From positions 1 through 64,000 of the forward strand of contig JAGEMR010000146.1 in the NCBI GenBank assembly GCA_021030915.1: a stretch of DNA of 64,000 nt, read 5' to 3'. Within the stretch, counting starts at the first letter, position 1, and every line of letters begins with the position of its first letter. The position numbers and the translations under genes are program-made. This DNA is from Astrothelium macrocarpum. Taxonomy: Eukaryota; Ascomycota; Dothideomycetes; Trypetheliales; Trypetheliaceae. The notes below the pieces were generated by a model. That model ran no database searches, was not told the origin of the DNA, and saw only the letters and a list, made by a program, of their open reading frames with translations. This document shows positions 34,381-45,061 of the stretch, piece after piece.

Positions 34381-35640
34381 ACGGGAAAAGCGTCATACGT
34401 GACTATGCATTGGTGGCGGTGATTCTTGGTCGCATTGGAGAGGATTTAGTGAATTTTGTGCGAAAGATGTTAGTAGTATTCTAGTTCCTTGACTGAAAAT
34501 GTAGATACAACATACCTTAAAAAAAGTGAAGCGTCGTCCCCACCATAGTAATCGGAATCGAGTTATACATGATGACAGCCAAGACCGTCAAGCACATACG
34601 CTGCGTATTGCACTAAAGTATCGCAAGCTCCGAAGAGGATGCATACAATCTTCGCACCGACTCCCATAGGATCGCACCAAACTCGACCTGTTCTCCCCGA
34701 AGGAATAGTCAAGCCGAGCTAATGGTCCTGATATTTCTGATGCCGAATGCAGACGTGAGTCACGTCAGGTCCTCGCGGACAGCAGCCAGAGCATCGTGCC
34801 TATGCTGAGCAGGGAGACACAAAGATGGCAAAGTTTGAAGATTACTCCGATTTTCCCATTTGCAAGACATGACGGCTGGAGCACGAGGCTCAGCGTCTGT
34901 TGGTGAGCAAAGAAACGCAACTTTGGTGGGGACGACGCTTGAGGAAAAGAGAGAATAGGCCCGGGGAAGAAATTCATATTTGAGTCAAGCTGCGTGGTTG
35001 CACTTGTGGCCAGCCGGAGTGAATTTGTGCGGCTGAACTTCGGTCGCGAGAACTTGGAAGGCGCAGCTCGAATCTGGAATTCGAGTTGCGTGATTGGTCC
35101 AAACTCCCATATCTCATCTCCCACGCCTTCACGCCTGTCGCCTCGCATTCCCAGTCAAAAGATACCGCAGAACCCATTCTCTCGCTACCTTTGTCAGAGA
35201 CCTTCGGTATCTTGTTTTGGCGATGCAATAACCTCTCAACTTGTCCACGCTCCCAATCGCGCAAGCCAACCTCTTCCGCTGCCTCGGCAACCCTCTCTTC
35301 CCTCCTAGCAAACGTCATTCTTTCCATCGCATAACGCGCAATACAACACTCATATCTATTCTATCCAGAATAGGCTCGTCGCTCGCTTCATTACCAACCA
35401 ATCGCTTCAAATACTTGGTAGCTCTACGACATTCTTCCAACTGTTTTCCGAGGCGATCTGAAGAACGGATCATACACGAGCTAGCACATAGACGTTTCAA
35501 AGAATACCATAACCATTGCAACCACAAGACGGCGTTCTTTTCATCAAGATCCATAACCACTAGACACTTAACATCATTCCTCGAGACTAGAGCGGGAACA
35601 GAAGTATTCAACACCGGGCACTTGCCCACAGCAAATCATC
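34381..35640. other. Intergenic region, probable long leader of the RAX1-like gene
   Basis: About 1.26 kb. The right half is C/T- and C/A-rich on the plus strand, as in fungal leaders. Open stretches at 34994-35672 are unrecognised. No RNA gene seen. Confidence 0.45.
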
Positions 35641-36885
35641 ATGGCGACCGACCCGCAATCACCTGCTCTTAGAGATAGATTACCCACATTATTTGAAGTT
35701 CTCAGCAGAAGAACAACAGCTCCAGTCGACCTCTTCTCCTTCTACATCTACATGCGCGATCAACAACGATCCGTAGATTATCTCGACTTCTGGTACTTCC
35801 CTCCCCAACCCCCCTTCCCCATTCCCTCACGCTAACACCCCCCTCCCCCAAAACAGGCTCGACGTCTCCCAACACATGTCCCTCTGCCGGCACTACGTCC
35901 GCGAGCTGCGCCGCTCCGTCCTCGTCGAAACGCCGGAGCTCGAAAAAGCCGGGTCCAAGCGGTCCTCCGCAGTCCTCGAAAACCTGCAAGACATCCGCGC
36001 AGACCTCGCGGGGCCCTCCGAGCAACGCAGCCAGCAAGACGCGCGGCTCTCGGCGTTTCTGCGTTCGGACTCTGGCTCCAAGCACTCGCCCTCCAATAGC
36101 CACGGCTCGCAGGGCTCCATGACGACCACGGGCACGGAGCGCCCGCCGCGCCCGTCCTTCATGACGGGCACCAGCAACTCCCCCGCGCAGGCGAGCAACT
36201 CGCCCGCGCACACGGTCGCGCGCGCCGATATCCGCGCGTCTGCCGAGAAGATCCTCTACACCTACTTGCTGCCGGGCGCGGAGCGCGAGATTATCCTGCC
36301 GCAGAGCATCCTGGACGACATTGTGCAGGCGGTGGAGCGGCAGGGGCGGGATGATCCGGAGGTGTTCGATCCCGCCAAGGACTACGTGTTTCAGGCCATG
36401 GAGCGCGATGCGTTTCCCGGGTTTCTGCGCGCGAAGGCGTTGGGGAATATCGTGCCGCCGAGTATGATGTTAAGGTTGATTGCCGGGATGTTGAGTTTGT
36501 TCGGGGCGTTTTGGGCGGCGTTTGTGTTGATTTTTTTGGATTATTCGAGGCGGACGAGGTGTTGGGTGAGTGTTATTTTCTTGTCTAACTTAGCACCATG
36601 TCTCTGTGCTGAAATAGTGGCGAATTCTCGTGCTAATGTATGGTCCAGCTCATTCTCCCCTTCACAATCGGTGTCTACCTCCTCGCCTCGCACCAGTACA
36701 TGCTCGACCCACTTGCCGCGCTTGCAGGCCTTAGCGAGTATACCTTTCTCGATTTCTACCGCATCCGCGAGCCGTTTGTGCGTCGGCTCTTATCCAAGCG
36801 CGCTATCATGTGTCTCGGATGGATTACTGCCATTGACGCTGCGCTACTGTGCTTGTTTATCTTCGTGCCGGGGAAGCGGCTGTGA
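35641..36885 (+). CDS. RGS-domain membrane protein, RAX1-like
   Basis: Exons 35641-35792, 35857-36565, 36649-36885; 365 aa. Begins MATDPQSPALRDRLPTLFEV; an RGS-type helical domain runs from about residue 13 to 220 (LFSFYIYMRDQQRSVDYLDF, HYVRELRRSVL, then AEKILYTYLLPGAEREIILP and MERDAFPGFLRAK), interrupted by a Ser/Pro/Gly-rich loop. Three hydrophobic segments follow at about 263-282, 288-306 and 341-362. This RGS plus C-terminal membrane layout is that of yeast RAX1, which marks cell poles for bud-site selection, and of filamentous relatives. Both junction codons (TGG) are rebuilt correctly by splicing. Whether it acts on a G-alpha subunit cannot be read from sequence. Confidence 0.82.
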
Positions 36886-37749
36886 TGTGTGCGCGGTTGC
36901 GGCTTTAATGTGTAATAAAATTAGCTTGCGGCTTTTCTTTCTTTTTTCCTGGGTTTCGCTTTCTTTCGAGCATTGCGATGGCATTTGCTTTGTGGAATTG
37001 TAGGATTTGAGATCTGGATGCTATGTGATGTGATTGCCCATCTTGATGAAGTGGTGGGAAGCGTCCATTGACGTGCTGTTTTTGTGGATAATGAAGGAAG
37101 TAAACGCATGGGCGAGCGCAAATGGCGCATGGCTCTTTGCATCTCTGGCATGCATAATAGCTTGCTATTTGAGCAGATGATACAGGAATCATGGAGGTAG
37201 AGAAGCAATGATTCGCGTGTAGAACCAATCTTTCCAATACCTGACCCATGTGTCTCACCAATTATATACTTAGATGTAGTGTTGCCAATTCAAGTACTGC
37301 GAGCCTCAAAGATCACAATAAGAAATGTCACGAGACGGAAGGGTAAGCATCATTTCGCCAAAGAACCAGCAAGTAGATCCTCAACACCACTGTGGGTCAT
37401 CAAAGGGATGTGTCGTATCTTTTGACTTACGAGATCTACATTATTTACAATTGTAGAGGGTCTCCCCAGCAGGCATTGAGTGGATTATTTCTCTCGCGGC
37501 CCGTAACATTTCTTAGTGCAACCCTTAAAAGAGGGAAAGTTTTGATTGAATTAAATTAGTCACTAAAGTGTTGGTATCGAAGCGAATTTTCTCCCCTTTC
37601 CCACCTCAATCATCCTTAGATCGCTAAGAACGCGAAAAATACCTCCTTTCCTTTTTTGAAGTAGAATTTCGAAAAAATAGAAACAAGTCCAAGACTAAAC
37701 ATTCATTTATACATCCCCCCAATCATTACATCTCCCCCCTTTCAAACGC
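36886..37749. other. Intergenic region between convergent genes
   Basis: About 860 bp between the 3' ends of the RAX1-like gene and the secreted protein gene. No gene recognised. Confidence 0.5.
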
Positions 37750-38982
37750 TCACATCTTAAATCTCCGCCACGTGCCCCTGCCAGCCCCCTGCCCCGGCGT
37801 AAACGGCGACGGCGTCGGACTCGGCATCGACCCACCCCAGTAGGTGCTCGGCCATGCACTCAGCGTCGGCCACCCACTGCTCGGGTGTGCGCCCGTGGGG
37901 AACGCACCACCGGTAGGAGCAGCGCCGCCACTGGGCTGGCTACCGCTGGGCTGGCTACTGCCGGGGACGCCGCTGGATGGACCGCTGGGCTGGCTGCTGG
38001 CAGGCGGCGCGGAGCCACTGCCGAGCGAGCTGCTGGGCTGGCTTCCGCTGGTAGGACTGCTGGGCGGCGCAGGAGCACCGCTGAACGAGCCGGAAGCCGA
38101 CGGTCCCGAAGCGGGCGCGGTCACTGTCACGGTGCTGTAGATGGTCGTGGGCGCAGGGCAGGACGACTCGGGCGTGGGGACGGGAGCGCCGGAGAAGCCG
38201 CCTGAAGCCGCTAGTGCGCTGCTTTGGGGAGGGATGCCAGCGGGTGTGGAGGGCGTCTCGGCGGGAGCAGAGCCGGCGGGGCCGCTGCCTACGGTGTAGC
38301 TGCTGGTGTAGGTTGTCGTGAAGTAGGAGACGGAGAGCCAGGTTTGGTAGACGGTGGTGCCGGCGGAGGTGGCGAGAGGCCGTGAGGTCGGGATGTATGA
38401 CTGACCGACACTGGTGATGGTTACGGAGCCGACAGAGGCGCTGGCGCCGCCGGCGGGGGTTTCGCTGTTGCTTGGTGGGCTGCTGAGGGCGGGTGGTGAA
38501 CTGAGAGCAGGAGGACTGGAGAAGCCGCCGGCACCACCGGTTGGAGTGGGGGTTTGATGTGAGCAGCCGCCGGGGCAGGAGGTGATGACGACGGTGCTGG
38601 TGGTGAGGTAGGTGTAGGTGTGTGTGGTGCCGTTGCTAACGGCCGTGGCTGTTGCTGGGCAGGTGGTAACGGTGGTGTACGTGATGTCAGTGGTTACGGT
38701 GCTATTGCCCAAAGGTGCAGATGTAAAGCTTGCTGATCCACCTGGGGTGACGCCGGTTCCGAGCGCGAGAGAGGTGGTGGTGGGCGAACTGCCACCAGTT
38801 TGTGACCATTGTCCGGGTACAGGACTACCCCATCCATTTCCACCCCAGCCGCTTCCACTGCCACTCCCACCGCTAGCTCCCCAGTTGCCGCCAGGCGGCA
38901 TGTATGGTACTGCGTTCCATGGAGCAGCGTTGACGGCGGCGGCGCCGAGCAAGAGAGCGGATGTAAGACTAAGGGAGTACAT
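37750..38982 (-). CDS. Secreted Ser/Thr/Pro/Gly-rich protein, probably cell wall
   Basis: 410 aa, single exon. ATG at 38980-38982 gives a signal peptide MYSLSLTSALLLGAAAVNA, with cleavage likely before APW. The mature part is almost entirely low complexity: Gly/Ser/Trp-rich start, TYTYLTTSTVVITSCPGGCS and TTTYTSSYTVGSG blocks typical of fungal surface proteins, then SSPPALSSPP and SQPSG repeats. It should be heavily O-glycosylated. The C-terminus ends GTWRRFKM, with no GPI-anchor signal, so it is probably secreted or held covalently in the wall. The upstream 37 in-frame codons are less likely to be the start because they would bury the signal peptide. A TATATA run lies at about 39170-39177, roughly 190 bp upstream. 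Confidence 0.75.
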   Translation of the reverse strand: MYSLSLTSALLLGAAAVNAAPWNAVPYMPPGGNWGASGGSGSGSGWGGNGWGSPVPGQWSQTGGSSPTTTSLALGTGVTPGGSASFTSAPLGNSTVTTDITYTTVTTCPATATAVSNGTTHTYTYLTTSTVVITSCPGGCSHQTPTPTGGAGGFSSPPALSSPPALSSPPSNSETPAGGASASVGSVTITSVGQSYIPTSRPLATSAGTTVYQTWLSVSYFTTTYTSSYTVGSGPAGSAPAETPSTPAGIPPQSSALAASGGFSGAPVPTPESSCPAPTTIYSTVTVTAPASGPSASGSFSGAPAPPSSPTSGSQPSSSLGSGSAPPASSQPSGPSSGVPGSSQPSGSQPSGGAAPTGGAFPTGAHPSSGWPTLSAWPSTYWGGSMPSPTPSPFTPGQGAGRGTWRRFKM

Positions 38983-40480
38983 GTTTGAGAATATTATTGT
39001 TAGGAAATTGAAGACCAAACCAAGGGAATAGAAAAGATGAATTAGTAACGACTGTGATTACTATTGAGATGGATATGAGAGAGTACAAAGAAATATAGGA
39101 AAGATGGGAGATGGTGGAGCAGTGTCGGATGGAGAAGAAAAGCTACAATAGAATGGAATGACATGTTGGATATATACACTACCTCATTCGTGGCGAGTAG
39201 GATTTCCATCGTATTTTGCTCCTAATCAGAAAATGACCGGCGAGACAACATTTTGGCTGAGCCACCCAATCTGTGTACATTTCGCGAGCTGTCAATTACC
39301 ACAATAGGATGAAGTTCAGAAACAAGCACCGCCTGACAACTGCCCCGAGTCCTACCGAGAGCCGCACCAGCAGCCTGCGGTGACATTCGCACATGGCATT
39401 TTCCAGGGGTGCTGGTTTAGTCCAACGGGATTAGGTTAGTTGAAGGTTAGTTGAACGATGAGGATTCGGTGGTTGAGTGGGTGGAGATGAGCTTGGGGCC
39501 TCTTATGCCGATGTCGCCACGATGATGCTTGGGCGGAAAAGTTATTTTTATGCTGAGCCACACAAGTCGTTGTCCTCTGCGCTGCCACCTCCATGTCCCA
39601 TCGTATGCTACATTGTCATTCGAGAAGCTCGGGAAGTTTTGCTGACCATCTTTCGTACAACGTCGTGTGACGTGACTATCGATTTCCTTTTTAATGATGC
39701 GTACACTTGCCCTTCTACATCCGTCAGTATCGAAGGCAATTCTCATAACCTTTTGCGCAAAAAAAAAGTTGAATCCGACCCCAAAATCTCACTAAGCGAT
39801 TCGAAGCTAAGAGAGTGCGATGAGCCCCAAGCGAAATCATATGTTGCTACTTATGAACGCTTTAATCTCCTTGACCGGTCTTTTCCGAGCCCCAATGTGT
39901 TGGAACCTTAGAAACGGAACACACCGGTCAGTCCGCAAAAGACCCTGGCAAAGTCATCGTTCTCATTCTTAGATGAAACTACAGTACTGAGTCGAGTCAT
40001 TTCATCTTAAGAATACACACTGCGCAGCTGAGAAGCTGTCCTGGTCAAATGTTTCGCTTCGATCTCATATGTCCGGTCTACCACGACTGAAAAATGGTGA
40101 TAATTGCACAATAGTCACCACAGTTGGACCACAATCCCATCAAGTCGTTCCTATTCTCATCTGACTGTATTCTCATTCTACAATCTCCACCTGTTGAAGA
40201 ACAAACTTTAGATCACGTCGCTCTGTCTATTGTTTAGTGTCTGCAGTGGTCGCAAGTGGAGACACCAAATTCCTCCTTCGACTACAGCACAAGACCGCTT
40301 ACACCCAGCTACCGATCCCGTGCTGCACATTAAAGATGATCGCTTCCGTATAAAACAGTCACGATAGTCATAGGAAGGTTCATGGGTAGGTGAACACGAT
40401 AAAATACGGATCGTGGAAATGAATTGCAGGGGTATCATTGGTTTGTGCTTACCTTTACATGTCTACTTACCTTATTCAGA
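38983..40480. other. Intergenic region
   Basis: About 1.5 kb. A 144-codon open stretch at 39477-39911 (+) has no family resemblance, splice partner or codon pattern to support it. No RNA gene seen. Confidence 0.4.
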
Positions 40481-41746
40481 TTAGAACGAGGTTTTTAAGG
40501 TTGGAAGCTTCGGAAGATGACGCCTCCTTCTCATGGACTGCAGTGTAGCAACCGGTGTTGCTATCAAAGACTCACTGGATGCACGATTGTCGGGATCATA
40601 TAGCAGACTCGGCACGTTCTGCGTGACAGCTTGGCCAAGCGTTCCGTGTTCCTCTGTGCGTTCTAAAGACGCCGGTCGGCTACTGGGGCCTTTGTCGTCT
40701 TCCCGCGCTGTATCTTCATCAAACACATTGATAAGGTAGCTCTGCAATGCTTCCGTTTCGAGGTCTTCTCTCTCTCCGAGATGCCTTTCACCAGCCCAAG
40801 CTGACTCCTCGACTGTCTTGATGAGGCTTTCTTCTGACGGCATTCCGAAACTGTCTGGTTGAAATTTGACGGGTTGTCTATCAGCCCTCATCTTACCTTT
40901 ACCAGTTGCCATCTGAACGTTCTCGACTGCGTCCTCGTTTATGATAGCTCCTAATGTCTGAGACTGGGGCGCTGGCTCATTGCCAATGGTCTTTTGGCTG
41001 GCTCTAGCACGAAGCCAGTGCTGCACAAAGGGATCGTTAGCCGCTGCCTCTCCATATTTGTGGGCATAATACTTATCCATTCCGCCCCATCCGACCTTTG
41101 GATCTAGGAAACTTTCAATTTCTTCGAACTGACTGTTCTGCATCGTCCTTGTCGCCTGTATCTCACCGAGTGTCCACACATGCGTGTTTGCGAACCGCAT
41201 AAAATTGACTGGCTGAGGTAGGTACCATGTGCTTGCCTCAAGGTATCTTCTTGCCGCTGCAACTGTCGAAGTTTCTTCTCTTGAATATCCAGGTAGCGCG
41301 GTATTGATAACCTCATTATGCGTTTCCTTGTGCGACGCGGATGGCTTTGCTCCAGCGATGGTTTGATCAATAGGATTCTCAGCCATTTTAGTTTTTGGTG
41401 ACAGATTTTCCTCCTCGATTATGCTCTTACCTCGATTGTAGGCGATACTATCCAACGTGCAGTTGAAAAAGATGTCACTGTGGAGGGCGCGCTCACGAAA
41501 TTCCGTCGTCAGATCCCAGCTCAGCTCTGCGGGGCTTACCAGCTCCCATATCTCCCCTTCGACGGTCCTGTATGATTCGTTCAGCAAGGACTTCAATTCA
41601 AATGAGTCCAAGGCTTCGCCTGAATCCGAATCTGTCTGAAAAGGGTTATGCGGTAGAGATGATCGTCTTGGGGTCGATGGTGATGATTGTGTCGCTGAAT
41701 CCACATTCACGAATTCTATACGAAAGAATCTGTCTGGCTCGCCCAT
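40481..41746 (-). CDS. Hypothetical protein, 421 aa, unrecognised
   Basis: Long uninterrupted frame from ATG at 41744-41746 (MGEPDRFFRIEFVNV) to TAA at 40481. Acidic and largely disordered at both ends (Ser-rich near RRSSLP and near the C-terminus). The middle, about residues 165-260, looks folded and aromatic-rich: ARRYLEASTWYLPQPVNFMR, TLGEIQATRTMQ and GWGGMDKYYAHKYGEAAAND. The C-terminus is basic (MRRRRHLPKLPTLK). I do not recognise a family; probably a lineage-specific fungal protein. The frame stays open upstream of the ATG, so a further 5' exon is possible. Confidence 0.6.
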   Translation of the reverse strand: MGEPDRFFRIEFVNVDSATQSSPSTPRRSSLPHNPFQTDSDSGEALDSFELKSLLNESYRTVEGEIWELVSPAELSWDLTTEFRERALHSDIFFNCTLDSIAYNRGKSIIEEENLSPKTKMAENPIDQTIAGAKPSASHKETHNEVINTALPGYSREETSTVAAARRYLEASTWYLPQPVNFMRFANTHVWTLGEIQATRTMQNSQFEEIESFLDPKVGWGGMDKYYAHKYGEAAANDPFVQHWLRARASQKTIGNEPAPQSQTLGAIINEDAVENVQMATGKGKMRADRQPVKFQPDSFGMPSEESLIKTVEESAWAGERHLGEREDLETEALQSYLINVFDEDTAREDDKGPSSRPASLERTEEHGTLGQAVTQNVPSLLYDPDNRASSESLIATPVATLQSMRRRRHLPKLPTLKTSF

Positions 41747-42974
41747 CTGGACAGACTCCACGATATCGCTAGGAATGATTGGTGAGTTGGCTGGGTATGA
41801 GTTGAAAGCCTAACGCTTGACGTGGGTTCGTCACGTATTCGTCTTTTTTCTGCACAATGTGCTTTACGTGATTCCAGATCTTGTAAAGTACAGTGAAGTT
41901 AATGGCGAAAGTGATGCAATTAGCTGGGAATATTCAGAAGAAGATAAATGAAAGTACGGCATTGCAGAGGTGTGATAGTCAAAGACCCTAGACAAAGGAC
42001 TCGCGGCAGTGATTCTCAACGACATAGTGAGAGACCTTTATGCCTCTGGCTTTCTTTGTATGATCTTGTGACGAACGGCAAGAACAATGATAAGCAAGAA
42101 CTGTCCGGCCACGATATTTGTGGGATACCTCGCAACGTGTTATGACTTTTGCTGAAGTGATAAATTTACAGTGACTGTTCCGGAGAGGGCATGCTAGCAA
42201 GCTTAGCCGTCCCATACAGATTCTCGAAATTTGGACGATCAGATCAATCGAAGCCTAATGATCCCAAGCAATTTGTTGCAGACAAATGGCTACGCGCTGG
42301 GGAATCTACTGGCAAGCCCCACGCGACTCGACGCGACCCGACGCGATTTTGGATCACTCGAATTATTAGAATCAAAATCGGACCAACAACGTCTAAAGTT
42401 ACAAATATTATTGTTGAATGATTGAAACATTCTCACTACATGTGTAGTGCGTCCAATGTCTTAACATGTCAAGTATTTTTCCTTCGATGTACCGATTCAG
42501 GAAAAGCCAAAACTGCGGACACATGCGGAAATACGTCGGCAATGTATCTTTTCGTTTCTTTGCTGCAAAGATACTACAGAGATTGGCTATTGCGCAAGTC
42601 CCCAGTTACAGCATTTTGGCCCAGTTGCCTACATCGGTAAAGTACAACATTCTCCTGCGTCCGATGTCTATGCAGTGCATAATCGAAGCTATATTGCTTT
42701 TTTGATAAAGTTGTCTAGCCAATCAAAGCGCTGGAGTTTCGCCCCCATGGACCTAAACTTCTTTTTGGAGGAGATTTCCAGGCATCGAAAAAGAGGAACA
42801 TTGGGCTTGAGCCTTGTCTCTTGCCCTGAACCCAGCCTGAGCGCTTAAAGCTTTTCATCGTGTTCCCCTGAGATAATACGCAGTAGGGATGGCCCACTTC
42901 CTGCACCTGCTTTCCTACTCTATGCTTGTTTCGAGGAAAGAGAAGTTTCCAAAAGAAAAACATCCCATTCTTAA
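41747..42974. other. Intergenic region
   Basis: About 1.2 kb between two divergent genes. Includes a short CGACGCGA-type repeat at about 42318-42345. No gene recognised. Confidence 0.45.
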
Positions 42975-43617
42975 ATGAACAGCAACAACAGCGTTGCAGG
43001 TTTCGCTGTCCGCCGCAACGGCACCTGTCTCGCTTCGATCGGAGAGGTTGATTGTGGTGCGACGGAATACCCATACCGAGCCTGTTGTCCTCACGATGCC
43101 TATTGTCCCACGCAGTCTAGTCACAATGATTACTGCTGTGATCAACCCAATGTCAATTGTACAGCGGCAATTATAGAGGAGGGCCCATTTTGTGCGAATA
43201 CGACATGGACTCTGTACGACTATGAAGGCTACGTTTGCTGCGACGTAGACACCGAAGGGTATACGAGCGATAACACGTACGGGTGTGCAAACCCCGGGTA
43301 TCAATTGACAGACTCACAATCGTATTTATCACCAGTAGCGCAAAAAGCAAAACGTAAGTTGACATGAACTTGTCTTTTGTTGTGGTTCAAAGGCTGACCA
43401 GGACAACTGCGTTACAGCGACTTTGTCATCCACGTCGTCATCTACTTCATCATCTGTTTCGTCACCTACATTCCAACCTCAATTTTCTACTTCTGCTCCT
43501 CCATCTCCAAAGAACAGTACCGTTTCGACAAGCAAGGGTGCGATTGTTGGTGGTATAATAGGTGGAATCGCGGCGCTCGTCCTAGTTGCTTTCATGTTGT
43601 GGCTCTACCTTCGGTGA
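42975..43617 (+). CDS. Cys-rich single-pass membrane protein, truncated by TGA
   Basis: Exons 42975-43353 and 43418-43617; 192 aa as written. Ectodomain about residues 1-125 has a fungal Cys pattern (FAVRRNGTCLASIGEVDCG, YRACCPHDAYCP, DYCCDQPNVNC, GYVCCDVD) and N-glycosylation sites. A Ser/Thr-rich stalk follows, then KGAIVGGIIGGIAALVLVAF as the membrane segment and WLYLR. The TGA at 43615-43617 falls just where the basic stop-transfer should be. The same frame stays open for 61 more codons to TAA at 43801-43803 and reads like a cytoplasmic tail (KPRPYGSRNNVIFEKDG, ATELETDRISMTAELPGSR). No signal peptide is visible, as in some relatives. Either a nonsense mutation, or a 48-bp in-frame GTGAAA...CAAG intron (43614-43661) restores the tail. 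Confidence 0.65.
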
Positions 43618-43803
43618 AAACAGAGACAGATTCGAGCCAAACCCCGTCCGTATGGCTCAAGGAACAATGTGATTTTTGAGAAGGATGGACATCGTATATC
43701 AGCACTGGAATTGGACGCAAATAATCAGGCAACGGAGCTAGAAACGGACCGCATTTCGATGACAGCGGAGCTGCCCGGTTCCAGGATGGATTCGGCTTCG
43801 TAA

Positions 43804-45061
43804 AAGCTGCTCAGCCATGCCGACACTTATTAATGATGCCCATCCGCTCTCATCGATAGGACCTGAAGATCCTTTCGTATAGCTGTTCAGGAACCGGTTA
43901 GCAATTTTATATCATTCACAAACTTATTGAAATCGCATGCCTGCACGGCATGCAAGTCAAATGGTTCTGTATGAACTAGCGTGAACAACCATTGCTGAAA
44001 ATGTGCATAGCGCTGTAAGCAGGGACATTGTAGGAGCAACAAAAAAAAGTGGACATTGCCTGGCTTAAAACATTGGACAAGTAAACATACGTGATGTGCG
44101 CTTAGAAGCGGCATGTTGCTTGGAAAATTAATTAAAGGAATAATGGCTGGAGAAAATTTCTAATCCAATTGTTAGGTTGCCATCCAGGCGTCGTTTGTCA
44201 TGGAATCGGGTCCGATGTCGGCTTATGGAAAGGTAAGGTTCGGCTTCGCGCCCCTACAACACGTGTTGACAGATCCATGCGATTGTTGGGAAAAGTGGCA
44301 TCCATCGACTGACTTGTTTTCGTCGCGCTAATGGAGAACAATATTTCCAGTGGAGGGTATGATCGTGTCTACTTGACCTTCACGGTCAACGATGGTGGAG
44401 CTTGACACATCGAATGATTCACTCCAGGCTCGACCTTCTGTTAGGAGTACAATGGATGTCCCATGGATCTTGGCGGCAGTCCAGAAGTCTTTGTGGCTTG
44501 ATCCGGTCATAGCGAAACCGGAAAACAACGTCCTCAATCTGACGCGGCATCAAGGAGGATGGAATTGTCAGCAAACAAGCTGTGTTTGTTTCGCATCGCA
44601 AGCCAGCTATTCTCCACTACGGACGCCCTTCAGAAGTTTAGATAAGATGGATCAGGCTTAGGGTTGACATGATCTGCAGTGAGGCTTTGTCATCGGTCGG
44701 GCGGTGGAGGACATTGCGCAATGTGGTTGGGTGCGTCAGCAGTCCATGGCGGCCATTCGCGGAGAGGCGCTAAGGCAGAATCCCCGGATAGGGCATGCAA
44801 CTGCCTGCGCCCACTCGATTCATTCAGCGCTGCCGCGTGAGTCAAAGTGTCTGCATCCATCACAACGACACCGTACAATGTCAGAAGGCACTCATATAAC
44901 TAGGCTACCCGCGCCCCGGAGCGGCACAGCCAAGAAATTTCCAATTCAGTTCTGTTGCCATTGACAAAATTGCTCTGACTCTTTATCTATCTTCCCCGCA
45001 CTGTCTAGATATATTGTGCTCAGAAGGAAAGCCAGATCCATTGGCTAGTGCAGTGTACATC
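43804..45061. other. Intergenic region
   Basis: About 1.26 kb. Open stretches at 44328-44964 on both strands overlap each other and are unrecognised. Presumably contains the arrestin promoter. Confidence 0.45.

Noticed and set aside
37844..38205. Plus-strand Gly/Ala-rich frames
   Set aside because: Antisense of the repetitive secreted-protein gene.
39477..39911. 144-codon open frame (+)
   Set aside because: No family, splice partner or promoter evidence; left as intergenic.
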